Positions 18,644-25,433 of a stretch of DNA of 28,575 bases are shown in pieces. Source of the DNA: Candidatus Kerfeldbacteria bacterium (GTDB taxonomy: Bacteria > Patescibacteriota > Patescibacteriia > Veblenbacterales > UBA10138). The stretch covers positions 1 to 28,575 of the forward strand of contig JACRFM010000021.1 in NCBI GenBank assembly GCA_016234305.1, read 5' to 3'. Under the pieces are notes generated by a model, which worked only from the letters and a program-made list of their open reading frames with translations, was not told the origin of the DNA and searched no databases. A program made the translations under genes and the position numbers. Position 1 is the first letter of the stretch, and every line of letters starts with the position of its first letter.

Positions 18644-19075
18644 TTAAAAAGGAATTTCTTCCACATTGATAGTTTCTTCAGCGGCCGCTTCCGGGCTTAC
18701 TTGACTAGTGGCTTCATCAATTTGATTATCAACTACCGGCGCGCCAGCCTTGTCCAGCATAATCATATTGTCGGCGACAATTTCAGTACGCCAGTGCTTT
18801 TGGCCTTGAGCGTCATCCCAAGAACGGGTTTGAATGCGGCCTTCCACGTAAACTTTGGAGCCCTTCTTCAAGTACTGGGCGCAAATATCAGCCAGTTTAC
18901 GCCAGGCTACCACATTGTGATATTCGGCTTTGTCTTGCCGTTCGCCAGCGGCATTAACCCAGCGCAAGTTAGTGGCTACCGAGAAGGTGGTCACATTGGT
19001 GCCTTGGGGGGTAGTTCGGGTTTCCGGGTCACGAGTTATATTGCCTAGTATCATGGCTCGGTTAAGATTATTCAT
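18644..19075 (-). CDS. ssb: Single-stranded DNA-binding protein
   Basis: 143-residue SSB. One OB-fold (residues 1-105) with the family's start MNNLNRAMILGNITRDPETR, then TFSVATNLRW, EYHNVVAWRKLADICAQYLKKG and YVEGRIQTRSW. A short acidic tail ends in EEIPF, the partner-binding tip that recruits repair and replication proteins. An AGGAG Shine-Dalgarno sits 9 nt before the ATG. It lies between rpsF and rpsR, the order found in most bacteria. Confidence 0.97.
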   Translation of the reverse strand: MNNLNRAMILGNITRDPETRTTPQGTNVTTFSVATNLRWVNAAGERQDKAEYHNVVAWRKLADICAQYLKKGSKVYVEGRIQTRSWDDAQGQKHWRTEIVADNMIMLDKAGAPVVDNQIDEATSQVSPEAAAEETINVEEIPF

Positions 19076-19093
19076 AATTTATGTCTCCTGTTA

Positions 19094-19122
19094 GGCGTTA
19101 ACCCTTTTTAAAGGGCAGCGCC
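19094..19122 (-). other. Hairpin between rpsF and ssb
   Basis: CCCTTT / AAAGGG stem extended by GGCG / CGCC across an internal loop, in the 73-nt rpsF-ssb spacer, upstream of the ssb Shine-Dalgarno. There is no T-run, so it is not a terminator; it may tune mRNA processing or ssb expression. Confidence 0.5.
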
Positions 19123-19148
19123 GGTCACGAATAAGGAATAAAAATTAA

Positions 19149-19631
19149 TTACTTAACAATTTCCTTTTCCAAAATCGCGTCCAGTTTTTGGTCCAGTTCG
19201 TCCAGTTTGATGGATGGTTTGGGTGCTGTTGGCATTGTTTCTTTTTTGGCCGTCGGTGCCGTTTCTTCGGCAGTTTCATTTTTGGCTTGGAGGCGACTAA
19301 GTTTTTCCTGGAAAGCCTTAGTGCGGGCAATTTGTTCCGGAGTTTTTTGTTGTTTGGCCACAATTTGATTGCGCAAAACTTCATGGGACAAACGGAACCA
19401 ATTACTAATGCGGGCGAGATTGGCCGGTTCCAAATTGCACTCTATGGTTACATAGGTGCCGTGGCGCAGATGGTCAATCGCGTAGGCCAATTTACGTTTG
19501 CCCAAATTTTCCTCACTAGTAATTTTGGCGCCATTCTCCAGGAGCAGCTGGCGGACTTTGTCTTGAGTGGTAGTATCTTCATCCACCCCGACTTTAACCG
19601 GAATAATGTACATGATTTCGTAGTGCTTCAT
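19149..19631 (-). CDS. rpsF: 30S ribosomal protein S6 with long C-terminal extension
   Basis: bS6 of the 30S platform. The ferredoxin-like core spans residues 1-98 (MKHYEIMYIIPVKVG, LGKRKLAYAIDHLRHGTYV, SNWFRLSHEVLRNQIVAKQ). Residues 99-160 are an extension rich in Ala, Glu, Lys and Thr (ETAEETAPTAKKE) with a final amphipathic helix (LDELDQKLDAILEKEIV). Typical S6 has about 95-110 residues. First gene of the operon. The ATG has no Shine-Dalgarno; the 5' region before it is pyrimidine-rich. Confidence 0.95.
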   Translation of the reverse strand: MKHYEIMYIIPVKVGVDEDTTTQDKVRQLLLENGAKITSEENLGKRKLAYAIDHLRHGTYVTIECNLEPANLARISNWFRLSHEVLRNQIVAKQQKTPEQIARTKAFQEKLSRLQAKNETAEETAPTAKKETMPTAPKPSIKLDELDQKLDAILEKEIVK

Positions 19632-19689
19632 AAGTTAAATAGTAAGAGTTAAGAGTAAGTGTAAGAGAGAAACAAACAAACAAAAAACG

Positions 19690-19785
19690 CTCATGTTTGT
19701 GCCCTTAAGAGTAAAACCCCTCTAACCCTTAAGGATTCCGAATCTCATCGGAATACGGTGCGCTCACAATGGAAGCGCTTAACGT
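19690..19785 (-). promoter_or_regulatory. Structured 5' leader of the rpsF operon (possible S6:S18 autoregulatory element)
   Basis: The transcript from the promoter at 19792-19820 would start near 19785 and fold into three hairpins. These are GCGCT/AGCGC (19774-19778 with 19760-19764), ATTCCGA/TCGGAAT (19748-19754 with 19735-19741) and CCTTAAG/CTTAAGG (about 19734-19702). The first two are linked by CACCG. In many bacteria the S6:S18 dimer represses its operon through a hairpin with a CCG-containing bulge in this leader. Whether this one matches that fold I cannot verify. Confidence 0.35.
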
Positions 19786-19791
19786 GGACTT

Positions 19792-19820
19792 AGATTAGCA
19801 TAAGGCTTAAAGTTTGGCAA
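19792..19820 (-). promoter_or_regulatory. Candidate promoter of rpsF-ssb-rpsR-efp
   Basis: On the minus strand: TTGCCA (19820-19815, 5/6), 17-nt spacer, TGC-TAATCT, an extended -10 (hexamer 19797-19792). The distance to rpsF leaves a leader of about 150 nt. The remaining 19821-20067 is AT-rich degenerate filler (TCTAAGTCCTAATTTCTAACC-like) with nothing else I can identify. Confidence 0.5.
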
Positions 19821-20067
19821 GGCTGGATATTCAATTTATAATCCAACAATAAAATTGTAGCGGTGGAGAGTTAAATTATTAAATTTTTAATATCTAAGTC
19901 CTAATTTCTAACCAATTCCCAATATCCAAATTCCAAAATTATTAGTAGCTGAATTAATTGGGTATTATTTAAGATTTAGAGTTTTGGATTTTATTAGATA
20001 TTAGGACAATTAGAAATTTTATAGTTCCTCTTTGAACAATTAATCTTATTATGATAGCTTTATTAGT

Positions 20068-21270
20068 ATGGCAGAACAATATTTATTCATCTTAGGCCGG
20101 CAGCCGCAGTTAAGCGTGGCTGAAATCGCGGCGGTAGCTAGAGCGCGCCAACTTGCCATCACCTGGCAAACTATTACCGCGTCTTACGCTTTAGTCGAGG
20201 GGGATATTACTCCTGATTTTTTTAAACAACTGGCTGGTTCAATAAAACTGGCTCAGGTTTTGGCTGAAGTTGAATATAAGCCGAACATTATCCGGGACTT
20301 TGTGTTTAATTATCTAAGCAGCCTTACTGGCGGGTGTTTATTTGGTTTTAGTTGGTATGGTCATAAAATTCCCTCTTGGTTAAAGCCAATGGGTTTAGAA
20401 TTAAAAAGGGAAATAAAAGACAGCGGCCGGCGCGCGCGGCTAGTTGAATCCCGCCAGGATGTTTTATCTTCAGTAGTAGTACAAAAAAACCATCTCTTGC
20501 CGCCGCGCGGTACGGAGTTTATTTTGCAGCCGTTTAGTGAAACCAGAATAATTATTGCTCGGACCGTGGCCGTGCAGGAATTTGCCGAGTGGTCAGAGCG
20601 GGATTATGGCCGCCCCGAGCGTGATTCACGGGTTGGTATGCTGCCGCCTAAACTGGCACGCCTCATGATTAATTTGACTCAAGGTGAGTTGGCCGAGCCT
20701 TTATTAGACCCATTTTGCGGCTCGGGCACAGTCCTGCAGGAAGCGGTGGCTTTGGGCTATAAATCAATTTGGGGCAGTGATATTGATAAGCAAGGCATTG
20801 AGCGAACCGCCGCTAATTTACAATGGCTTAGGCAAAAACATCCGGAATGGCAATTTGAGGAAAAATTATTAGCGGCTGATGTCCGGCAACTTAAAACGCA
20901 GCTTAAAGATATAAAATTTGGCGCGATGGTAACCGAACCATATTTAGGGCCAACCAGCAGGATTTTTGATATTAAACAGTATCAGGCAGTAGCCAAAGAC
21001 TTAGTCTCTTTGTATCGTTTGGCTTTGAAAAATCTGGCGGTCTTGATATTGCCGGGTCGGCGTCTGGTAATGGTTTGGCCGGTATTTCATCTGGGCGCCA
21101 AGTTATTATATTTGCCTTTAGTAAACGAACTATCGAGTTTGGGCTGGAAAGTGGAAAACATCTTGCCGCCCCAAGCTCCGCCGGCTTGGTGTGACAAACG
21201 CGGTTCGTTGCTTTATGAACGTCCGGGGCAAAGGGTTGGGCGGGAGGTATTCGTGTTGCGCAAGGTTTAG
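20068..21270 (+). CDS. Trm11/Trm-G10-like SAM-dependent RNA methyltransferase
   Basis: 400-residue Rossmann-fold methyltransferase of the Trm11/Trm-G10 (tRNA guanosine-N2) type. An N-terminal domain (1-170) probably binds RNA. It is followed by the family's linker YGRPERDSRVGMLPPKLARL (180-199), SAM motif I DPFCGSGT (214-221), motif II GSDID (236-240) and the catalytic motif IV, here TEPYLGP (289-295), where most N2-guanine methyltransferases have DPPY. The substrate is therefore inferred: probably a tRNA guanosine. ATG start; TATGAT ends 12 nt upstream, suggesting a very short leader. No Shine-Dalgarno. A terminator follows at 21366-21389. Confidence 0.75.
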   Translation: MAEQYLFILGRQPQLSVAEIAAVARARQLAITWQTITASYALVEGDITPDFFKQLAGSIKLAQVLAEVEYKPNIIRDFVFNYLSSLTGGCLFGFSWYGHKIPSWLKPMGLELKREIKDSGRRARLVESRQDVLSSVVVQKNHLLPPRGTEFILQPFSETRIIIARTVAVQEFAEWSERDYGRPERDSRVGMLPPKLARLMINLTQGELAEPLLDPFCGSGTVLQEAVALGYKSIWGSDIDKQGIERTAANLQWLRQKHPEWQFEEKLLAADVRQLKTQLKDIKFGAMVTEPYLGPTSRIFDIKQYQAVAKDLVSLYRLALKNLAVLILPGRRLVMVWPVFHLGAKLLYLPLVNELSSLGWKVENILPPQAPPAWCDKRGSLLYERPGQRVGREVFVLRKV

Positions 21271-21365
21271 CTTGGCAAGATTGGGAAGATTTGGTAGAGT
21301 AAGATATAACAATTTTTAATTTACAATTTTGGTTGCCTTGTGCAACTATCACGATGGCCATCGGG

Positions 21366-21389
21366 ATAAAAGCGAAGCTTTTATTTTTA
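21366..21389 (+). terminator. Terminator after the Trm11-like gene
   Basis: Eight-bp stem ATAAAAGC / GCTTTTAT with a GAA loop, followed by TTTTT. Upstream lie two further small inverted repeats: GTTGC-CTTGT-GCAAC (21332-21346) and the 12-bp palindrome CGATGGCCATCG (21352-21363), giving a row of three hairpins. Confidence 0.7.
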
Positions 21390-21454
21390 ATCAATTTTTA
21401 ATTTAATAATTTGATAATTCAATAAAAATTAAAAATTTGAAATTTATAATTTTT

Positions 21455-22465
21455 ATGATTCATTATCGCAATCGTTTGGGTATAGAACTTATAGATTTGC
21501 ATATCCATGTGGGTGGCGCCGTGGCGCCGCACATTATGTGGGAAATTGCGCATAAACAAGGTTTAAAATTGCCGGTGAAAAATTACTGGGATTTTTGGAA
21601 ACTAATTACGGCCACGGATGAAACTGTAAATAGTTTGGAAGAGTATGTGGATATAATGCATCGTTGGACCGAGAAAATTCAATCTAGTCCCGAGGCGGTA
21701 GAGCGGTGTGTTTATTCGATTTTAGCCAAAGAGTACCGTTCGTCTAATGTTAACCAAATTGAAGTCCGTTTTAATCCCATGAAGCGTAATAAAGGCGGGG
21801 AAATGGATCTGGACCATATTATTCAAGCGGCTTTGCATGGTATGGATAAGGCTAGTTTGGATTATGGGGTGAAAGCTGGTTTGTTATTTTGCTTGGCGCG
21901 TGAATTCCCCTTTGAGCTAAATGAGATTATTGTGCGTAAGGCCATTAAGTATATGTCTTGGGGCGTGGTGGGCATAGATATCGCCGGACCGGAAAAGCAC
22001 ACTTTTGAACAAGACCCAGATTTTGTTAGCTATAGAAAGTTATTTGCCGAAGCGCGAGCGGCTGGTTTAGGTTTAACTGTGCATACTGGTGAAACTAACG
22101 CTACTGGGCCGACGAGCATGCGGCAAGTACTTAAAGATATTAAACCGGAGCGAATTGGTCACGGTATTCAGGCGGTTAAAGACGAGGCCTTGCTTAAAGA
22201 GCTGGCCGCGGCTGGCACCGTGCTGGAAATTTGTCCGTCTTCCAATTTGCAAACCAAAGCTGTAAAAGATATAGGGGAATTGAAAGATATTATTTTTAAA
22301 CTAAAAGAGTTTGGCGTTAAATTCACCATTAATACCGATGGCCCTTATTTGCTAAATAGCAATATGAAAAAGGAGATTGAATTGTTGCTGCAGAACGAAA
22401 TTATGACTGAAGAGGAACTAAGGGCTGCTTTTGACCTCGCCCGTCAAGTCAGCTTTATTAAATAA
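21455..22465 (+). CDS. Adenosine deaminase-family metal-dependent hydrolase
   Basis: Zinc aminohydrolase of the adenosine/AMP deaminase family, which deaminates a purine nucleoside for salvage. 336 residues from the ATG at 21455; a TTG 18 nt upstream would add six residues and is less likely. Metal and catalytic residues: DLHIHVGG (His16, His18), VHTGET (His210 and catalytic Glu213), RIGHG (His236) and NTDGP (Asp295). In most adenosine deaminases the last motif is TDDP; here the second Asp, which contacts the purine, is Gly296, so substrate choice may differ. No Shine-Dalgarno; the upstream 60 nt are AT-rich filler. The DUF3800 gene follows after 8 nt. Confidence 0.85.
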   Translation: MIHYRNRLGIELIDLHIHVGGAVAPHIMWEIAHKQGLKLPVKNYWDFWKLITATDETVNSLEEYVDIMHRWTEKIQSSPEAVERCVYSILAKEYRSSNVNQIEVRFNPMKRNKGGEMDLDHIIQAALHGMDKASLDYGVKAGLLFCLAREFPFELNEIIVRKAIKYMSWGVVGIDIAGPEKHTFEQDPDFVSYRKLFAEARAAGLGLTVHTGETNATGPTSMRQVLKDIKPERIGHGIQAVKDEALLKELAAAGTVLEICPSSNLQTKAVKDIGELKDIIFKLKEFGVKFTINTDGPYLLNSNMKKEIELLLQNEIMTEEELRAAFDLARQVSFIK

Positions 22466-22473
22466 TAAATAAT

Positions 22474-23283
22474 ATGTTAGAGGAGGCTGACTATAGAAAT
22501 TTTAAATCTAGTTTTGTTTTCTTGGATGAAACAGGTTTAATTCATAGTAATCGCGATCAATTTTTTGCTTTAGGTATATTAAAGTCAGACTATCCTCAAA
22601 AATTTTATCGGGAAATTAGAAAAATTAGAGATAAGTACAGATATAACGAAGAAATTAAGTGGGCTAAATTAGACCGAAAGATTAGATTTGATGTTGCCAT
22701 TGAAGTTTTTAATGCCTTTCTTGCTGATAATTCAGTTACTTTTAATTGTATAATTCTTGATAAGAAGGAATTAGACTTTAAGGGTTATTTTGATAACGAT
22801 TTATCTAAAGTCTATCGTAGTTTTACTATAGCTTTGTTGAAGCTAGCCATAGGCAAATATCCTGACGAGGTATTGGTAGTTTTAGCTGATGATTACTTTG
22901 TTCCTGAGGGTATAGAATTAGAAGAAACAATAAAAAAATTTATAAATAATCATTATAAAAAATTTGTTATAGCTGGAGTTTGTCAAATTAATTCTAAATC
23001 GTCCGATTTATTGCAAATTACTGATTTAATACTGGGAGCTACTTTGTATGACCTTAAAAGATCTAGGGGCCTAGTTAGTAAGCAGAATACTTTTAAAAGG
23101 AAATTTCTCAATTTTTTATATCAGAAATTAACTATAAAGAATTCTTTTTTTGTTTCTTTTAATGGGCATATGAATAGAAACTTTACTTTTTCTGGGAATA
23201 AAGTAAGAGCTACTATATTTGATTGTAAAAGATCGAGAGTAAACAAATATAACAAAAAACAAGCCATGACCCACAACGGGTGA
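22474..23283 (+). CDS. DUF3800 domain protein
   Basis: 269 residues with the DUF3800 pattern: FLDETG near the N-terminus (Asp18, Glu19), FALGI, the EEIKWAKL segment, LDKKELDF, VVLADDYF and the C-terminal QITDLILGA (Asp184). The conserved acidic residues suggest a nuclease-like fold, but no activity is established for the family, whose members are often found on mobile or defence islands. The gene is strikingly AT-rich and rich in Lys/Asn/Phe/Ile compared with the adenosine deaminase 8 nt upstream, which suggests recent transfer. Its C-terminal 30 residues are basic and low-complexity (RSRVNKYNKKQ). The TGA stop is followed by a hairpin and then, 78 nt on, by the IS481-like element. Confidence 0.8.
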   Translation: MLEEADYRNFKSSFVFLDETGLIHSNRDQFFALGILKSDYPQKFYREIRKIRDKYRYNEEIKWAKLDRKIRFDVAIEVFNAFLADNSVTFNCIILDKKELDFKGYFDNDLSKVYRSFTIALLKLAIGKYPDEVLVVLADDYFVPEGIELEETIKKFINNHYKKFVIAGVCQINSKSSDLLQITDLILGATLYDLKRSRGLVSKQNTFKRKFLNFLYQKLTIKNSFFVSFNGHMNRNFTFSGNKVRATIFDCKRSRVNKYNKKQAMTHNG

Positions 23284-23295
23284 CGCCTGTTTTTG

Positions 23296-23322
23296 TTAGA
23301 AACCATGAATAATGGTTTCTAA
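23296..23322. terminator. Hairpin terminator after the DUF3800 gene
   Basis: Eleven-bp perfect stem TTAGAAACCAT / ATGGTTTCTAA with a GAATA loop, flanked by CTGTTTTTG on the left (a T-run on the plus strand before the stem, an A-run on the other) and AAAATAAG on the right. It lies between the DUF3800 gene and the original pgeF end, so it probably served both converging genes before the IS inserted. Confidence 0.6.
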
Positions 23323-23351
23323 AATAAGTATATATATATTTAGAATTTTTG

Positions 23352-24410
23352 TCAATAGCATGTATGCGTCCACCACATATTGGACTTTTGCGGGTTAGAT
23401 TCAAGGAACATTAGGTATTGTACTGGGGATAGCTTGTTTCCGAAAGCGCAATGTGGTCGTTCCGTGTTATACCACAGAAGATACTCCATGAGTTTTTTGT
23501 TAAATACATTCGGTTCAAGAAGGAGATATTCATGGTAATCAGTGAATTCTTCTTGGATAGTACGGTTAAAGCGTTCGGCGTGGGCATTCATCTTGGGTGT
23601 TTGGGGATAGGTATGCCAATGGGTTTTGTACAACTGTCGTAAACGTAGATCAAAGTGCTTCATAAACTCACTGCCGTTGTCAGTCAGGATATATTCCAGC
23701 GGGTAGGGAAACACTGCCTGTACCAGAGCAAAGAACTCTTGCGCGGCTTGGCTGGCGTGGCTGGTGGTACTCCACGCAAAGGTGAATCTGCTGTCTAGAT
23801 CGGTGAAGGTAATGACGTACCGCCTGCAACCATGGATGAACTTTTCAATGGTGTCAAAACCACCACAATGTCCGGGATGAGTAGCTTTAAAATACTTGGG
23901 TTTTCTTAGGACTTTTGTTCTTTTCTTGGATTTAATCTTGCCGAAGTGGCTGACCTTTTGCGGGAAGATGCGTAACCCCCCGGCATCATTAATTAATCTG
24001 CCGATGGTGGAAGTTGATGGGCAGATTGCATTGCTTGTTAAACAGAACTTTTGCAACAAAGTATGTAGCTTATCTTTGCCCAGATTAGGGTGGAGTTCCC
24101 GTAAATTAGCGATCTCTTGGGTGATGGCAGAAGGCCACTGGCGTTGCCGTTTGTTAGGCGGCGCTGGGGATTTCTCATTCAAGGCTTCTAGTTTGCCACC
24201 ACCGTCATTAAGCGCTTGTTTCCATAGAAACAAAGTGGACCGTTTGACTGGAAAAGCATCCAGCGTTGCCTGCAGACCGTGATCTGCCCAGAATTTTAGC
24301 ACTCTGGTTTTGTGCTTGGCTTTGGGGGTAATCATATACCGCCAGCGTAGCCCGTATTGCCAAGCACGCACAAAACCATGTGTACCCTTAAATATGTTCA
24401 ATTGTTGCAT
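23352..24410 (-). CDS. IS481-like DDE transposase (integrase-core)
   Basis: 352-residue transposase. An N-terminal helix-turn-helix region (residues 30-70, KHKTRVLKFWADHGLQATLD, FPVKRSTLFLWKQAL) is followed by an HTH/linker part and the rve integrase core. The catalytic triad is Asp186 (GGFDTIEKF), Asp244 (ILTDNGSEF) and Glu279 (NAHAERFNRT), with 34 residues between the last two, as in DDE(35) enzymes. The frame is intact, so the protein may be active. Its last two codons and stop (TGC TAT TGA) lie outside the left end of the element and come from the host target site: the gene borrows the former stop codon of pgeF. Both genes are on the minus strand. Confidence 0.92.
   Translation of the reverse strand: MQQLNIFKGTHGFVRAWQYGLRWRYMITPKAKHKTRVLKFWADHGLQATLDAFPVKRSTLFLWKQALNDGGGKLEALNEKSPAPPNKRQRQWPSAITQEIANLRELHPNLGKDKLHTLLQKFCLTSNAICPSTSTIGRLINDAGGLRIFPQKVSHFGKIKSKKRTKVLRKPKYFKATHPGHCGGFDTIEKFIHGCRRYVITFTDLDSRFTFAWSTTSHASQAAQEFFALVQAVFPYPLEYILTDNGSEFMKHFDLRLRQLYKTHWHTYPQTPKMNAHAERFNRTIQEEFTDYHEYLLLEPNVFNKKLMEYLLWYNTERPHCAFGNKLSPVQYLMFLESNPQKSNMWWTHTCY
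23356..23360. repeat. Left target-site duplication of the IS481-like element
   Basis: TAGCA, repeated at 24456-24460 directly outside the other end of the element. The preceding A is also shared on both sides. Confidence 0.75.
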
Positions 24411-24455
24411 CTGACTCCTGGGTTAAGGAGTCCAATATGTATGTGAACTTATGCA
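23361..24455 (-). mobile_element. Complete IS481-like insertion sequence (1095 bp)
   Basis: Ends were set by the inverted repeats and the 5-bp duplication. Reading inwards, one end is TGTATGCGTCCAC-CACATAT then TGGACT, the other TGCATAAGTTCACATACATA then TTGGACT: about 20 of 27 positions match, with identical ACATATTGGACT cores and TG...CA termini. One transposase gene fills the element. Element length, one-gene layout, DDE spacing and short target duplication fit IS481 and related IS3-type elements. Confidence 0.8.
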
Positions 24456-25201
24456 TAGCAAGGTAATGGGCCAATGATGGCGGCGAATCTTTTTTCCGGC
24501 TGGCTAGTTTGTTTAGCGCGGTAGTGGGAAAAGAACTCATTGCTATGTGCCGTGCAGTCAGAGTTGAGATAGAGTTTGTTTTTAACCACGCCGGAATCCA
24601 GTAATTGTTCAGCAGTGAAACCAACCAAATCAATATAAATTAAATTATTTTTGTTGATTAAAAAATTATGCCAAGCCGGGTCACTTGTTTGTTCAATTTC
24701 GTTGTAAGCGTAGCAGCAGCTATGTATGCTCGGTCCAATACCCGCCACTAAATCATTTGGTTTAGTATTATAAAACTTAGCCATGGCTTTAATAGTTTTA
24801 TTGATTATTTGTAAATTGGCATTTTTTCTACCCACATGCACCAAAGCCACTGTTTGATTCATTGGGTCATATAGCATTACTGATAAGCAGTCGGCGACTA
24901 CATGCCACAAATATAAACCCAATTCATTGGTGATTAAGCAGTCACCCTTGAGTTGATAATCATCTTGCAGTACACCTTGGCCAGCGTCGGCAGCGGTAAC
25001 TTTAATAATTTTGTCGCTATGTTCCAGTTCAGCGCTGACTACGCGGCTTGGGTCAATATTTAAGTCAGTTAAAAACTTCTGCCGGTTTTGCCGCACTTCT
25101 TCCTCTATACCCCATTTAAACGACATATTACCGTCGTCTTTAGTGGAAAAGGCGTGAAGAAGTTTATTATATTTTGTAAGTTGAGGAATTTGATAAAACA
25201 C
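24449..25201 (-). CDS. pgeF: PgeF/YfiH-family peptidoglycan-editing or purine nucleoside enzyme (laccase-domain)
   Basis: 250-residue member of the YfiH/YlmD family. These single-domain copper/zinc proteins were first called laccase-like; members act as purine nucleoside phosphorylase/adenosine deaminase and remove wrong amino acids from peptidoglycan precursors. Metal residues are His61 (ELEHSDKI), Cys105 (VVADCLSVM) and His122 (LVHVGRKNA), and AGIGPSIHSCCYAYNEI is the family signature. The usual HAGWRG is HVGRKN here. GTG start, no Shine-Dalgarno. The C-terminus FAAIIGPLPCYA is complete: without the IS481-like element it would end PCY-TGA, so the insertion only added one residue and a new TAA stop. 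It sits downstream of the structured 25240-25402 region. Confidence 0.85.
   Translation of the reverse strand: MFYQIPQLTKYNKLLHAFSTKDDGNMSFKWGIEEEVRQNRQKFLTDLNIDPSRVVSAELEHSDKIIKVTAADAGQGVLQDDYQLKGDCLITNELGLYLWHVVADCLSVMLYDPMNQTVALVHVGRKNANLQIINKTIKAMAKFYNTKPNDLVAGIGPSIHSCCYAYNEIEQTSDPAWHNFLINKNNLIYIDLVGFTAEQLLDSGVVKNKLYLNSDCTAHSNEFFSHYRAKQTSQPEKRFAAIIGPLPCYA
24456..24460. repeat. Right target-site duplication of the IS481-like element
   Basis: TAGCA, matching 23356-23360. It belongs to the last codons of pgeF on the minus strand (TGC TA). Confidence 0.75.
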
Positions 25202-25239
25202 AGAATGATGTAAAACTTAAAATTCAAAATTGCATTCCA

Positions 25240-25402
25240 GCCACCATGCCGTAGGGTAATGAGCAGAGCGGAAGCCATAAGTCGGACAAGCTAGTGCGTG
25301 TTGTGGTCGCTTGGCATAGCACTAGCCCGGCTTATGGCGAGCACTGTCTTACCCGAAGGCTTTAGGTGGCGATTCTTGCCCTACTTCTTTTAAAGAAGTA
25401 GG
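25240..25402. ncRNA. Candidate large structured RNA between ychF and pgeF
   Basis: Nested helices on one strand: GCCACC (25240-25245) with GGTGGC (25365-25370); GCC (25248-25250) with GGC (25358-25360); GGGTAA (25254-25259) with TTACCC (25349-25354); CAGAGC with GCACTG (about 25264-25269 with 25341-25346, one A-A mismatch); GCCATAAGTCGG (25274-25285) with CCGGCTTATGGC (25327-25338); and GCTAGTGC (25290-25297) with GCACTAGC (25319-25326), capped by a 21-nt loop. A separate 23-nt hairpin of CCTACTTCTTT and its complement follows at 25380-25402. This fold would form from either strand. The region is far more GC-rich than its AT-rich surroundings and has no reading frame. It matches no RNA class I recognise (not tRNA, SRP, RNase P or tmRNA). 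Confidence 0.6.
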
Positions 25403-25424
25403 AAAAATAGTTATTAAATAACTA
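25403..25424 (-). terminator. Candidate terminator of ychF
   Basis: On the minus strand the AT-only stem TAGTTATT / AATAACTA (25408-25424) is followed by TTTTTCC, about 10 nt after the ychF stop. Weak stem, good T-run. Confidence 0.4.
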
Positions 25425-25433
25425 GGCTTAATT

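Noticed and set aside
25240..25402. tRNA, tmRNA, SRP RNA or RNase P RNA
   Set aside because: No T-loop GTTCGA, no CCA-type acceptor, no GGAAG-type SRP tip and no RNase P P4 consensus found; the helix pattern does not fit.
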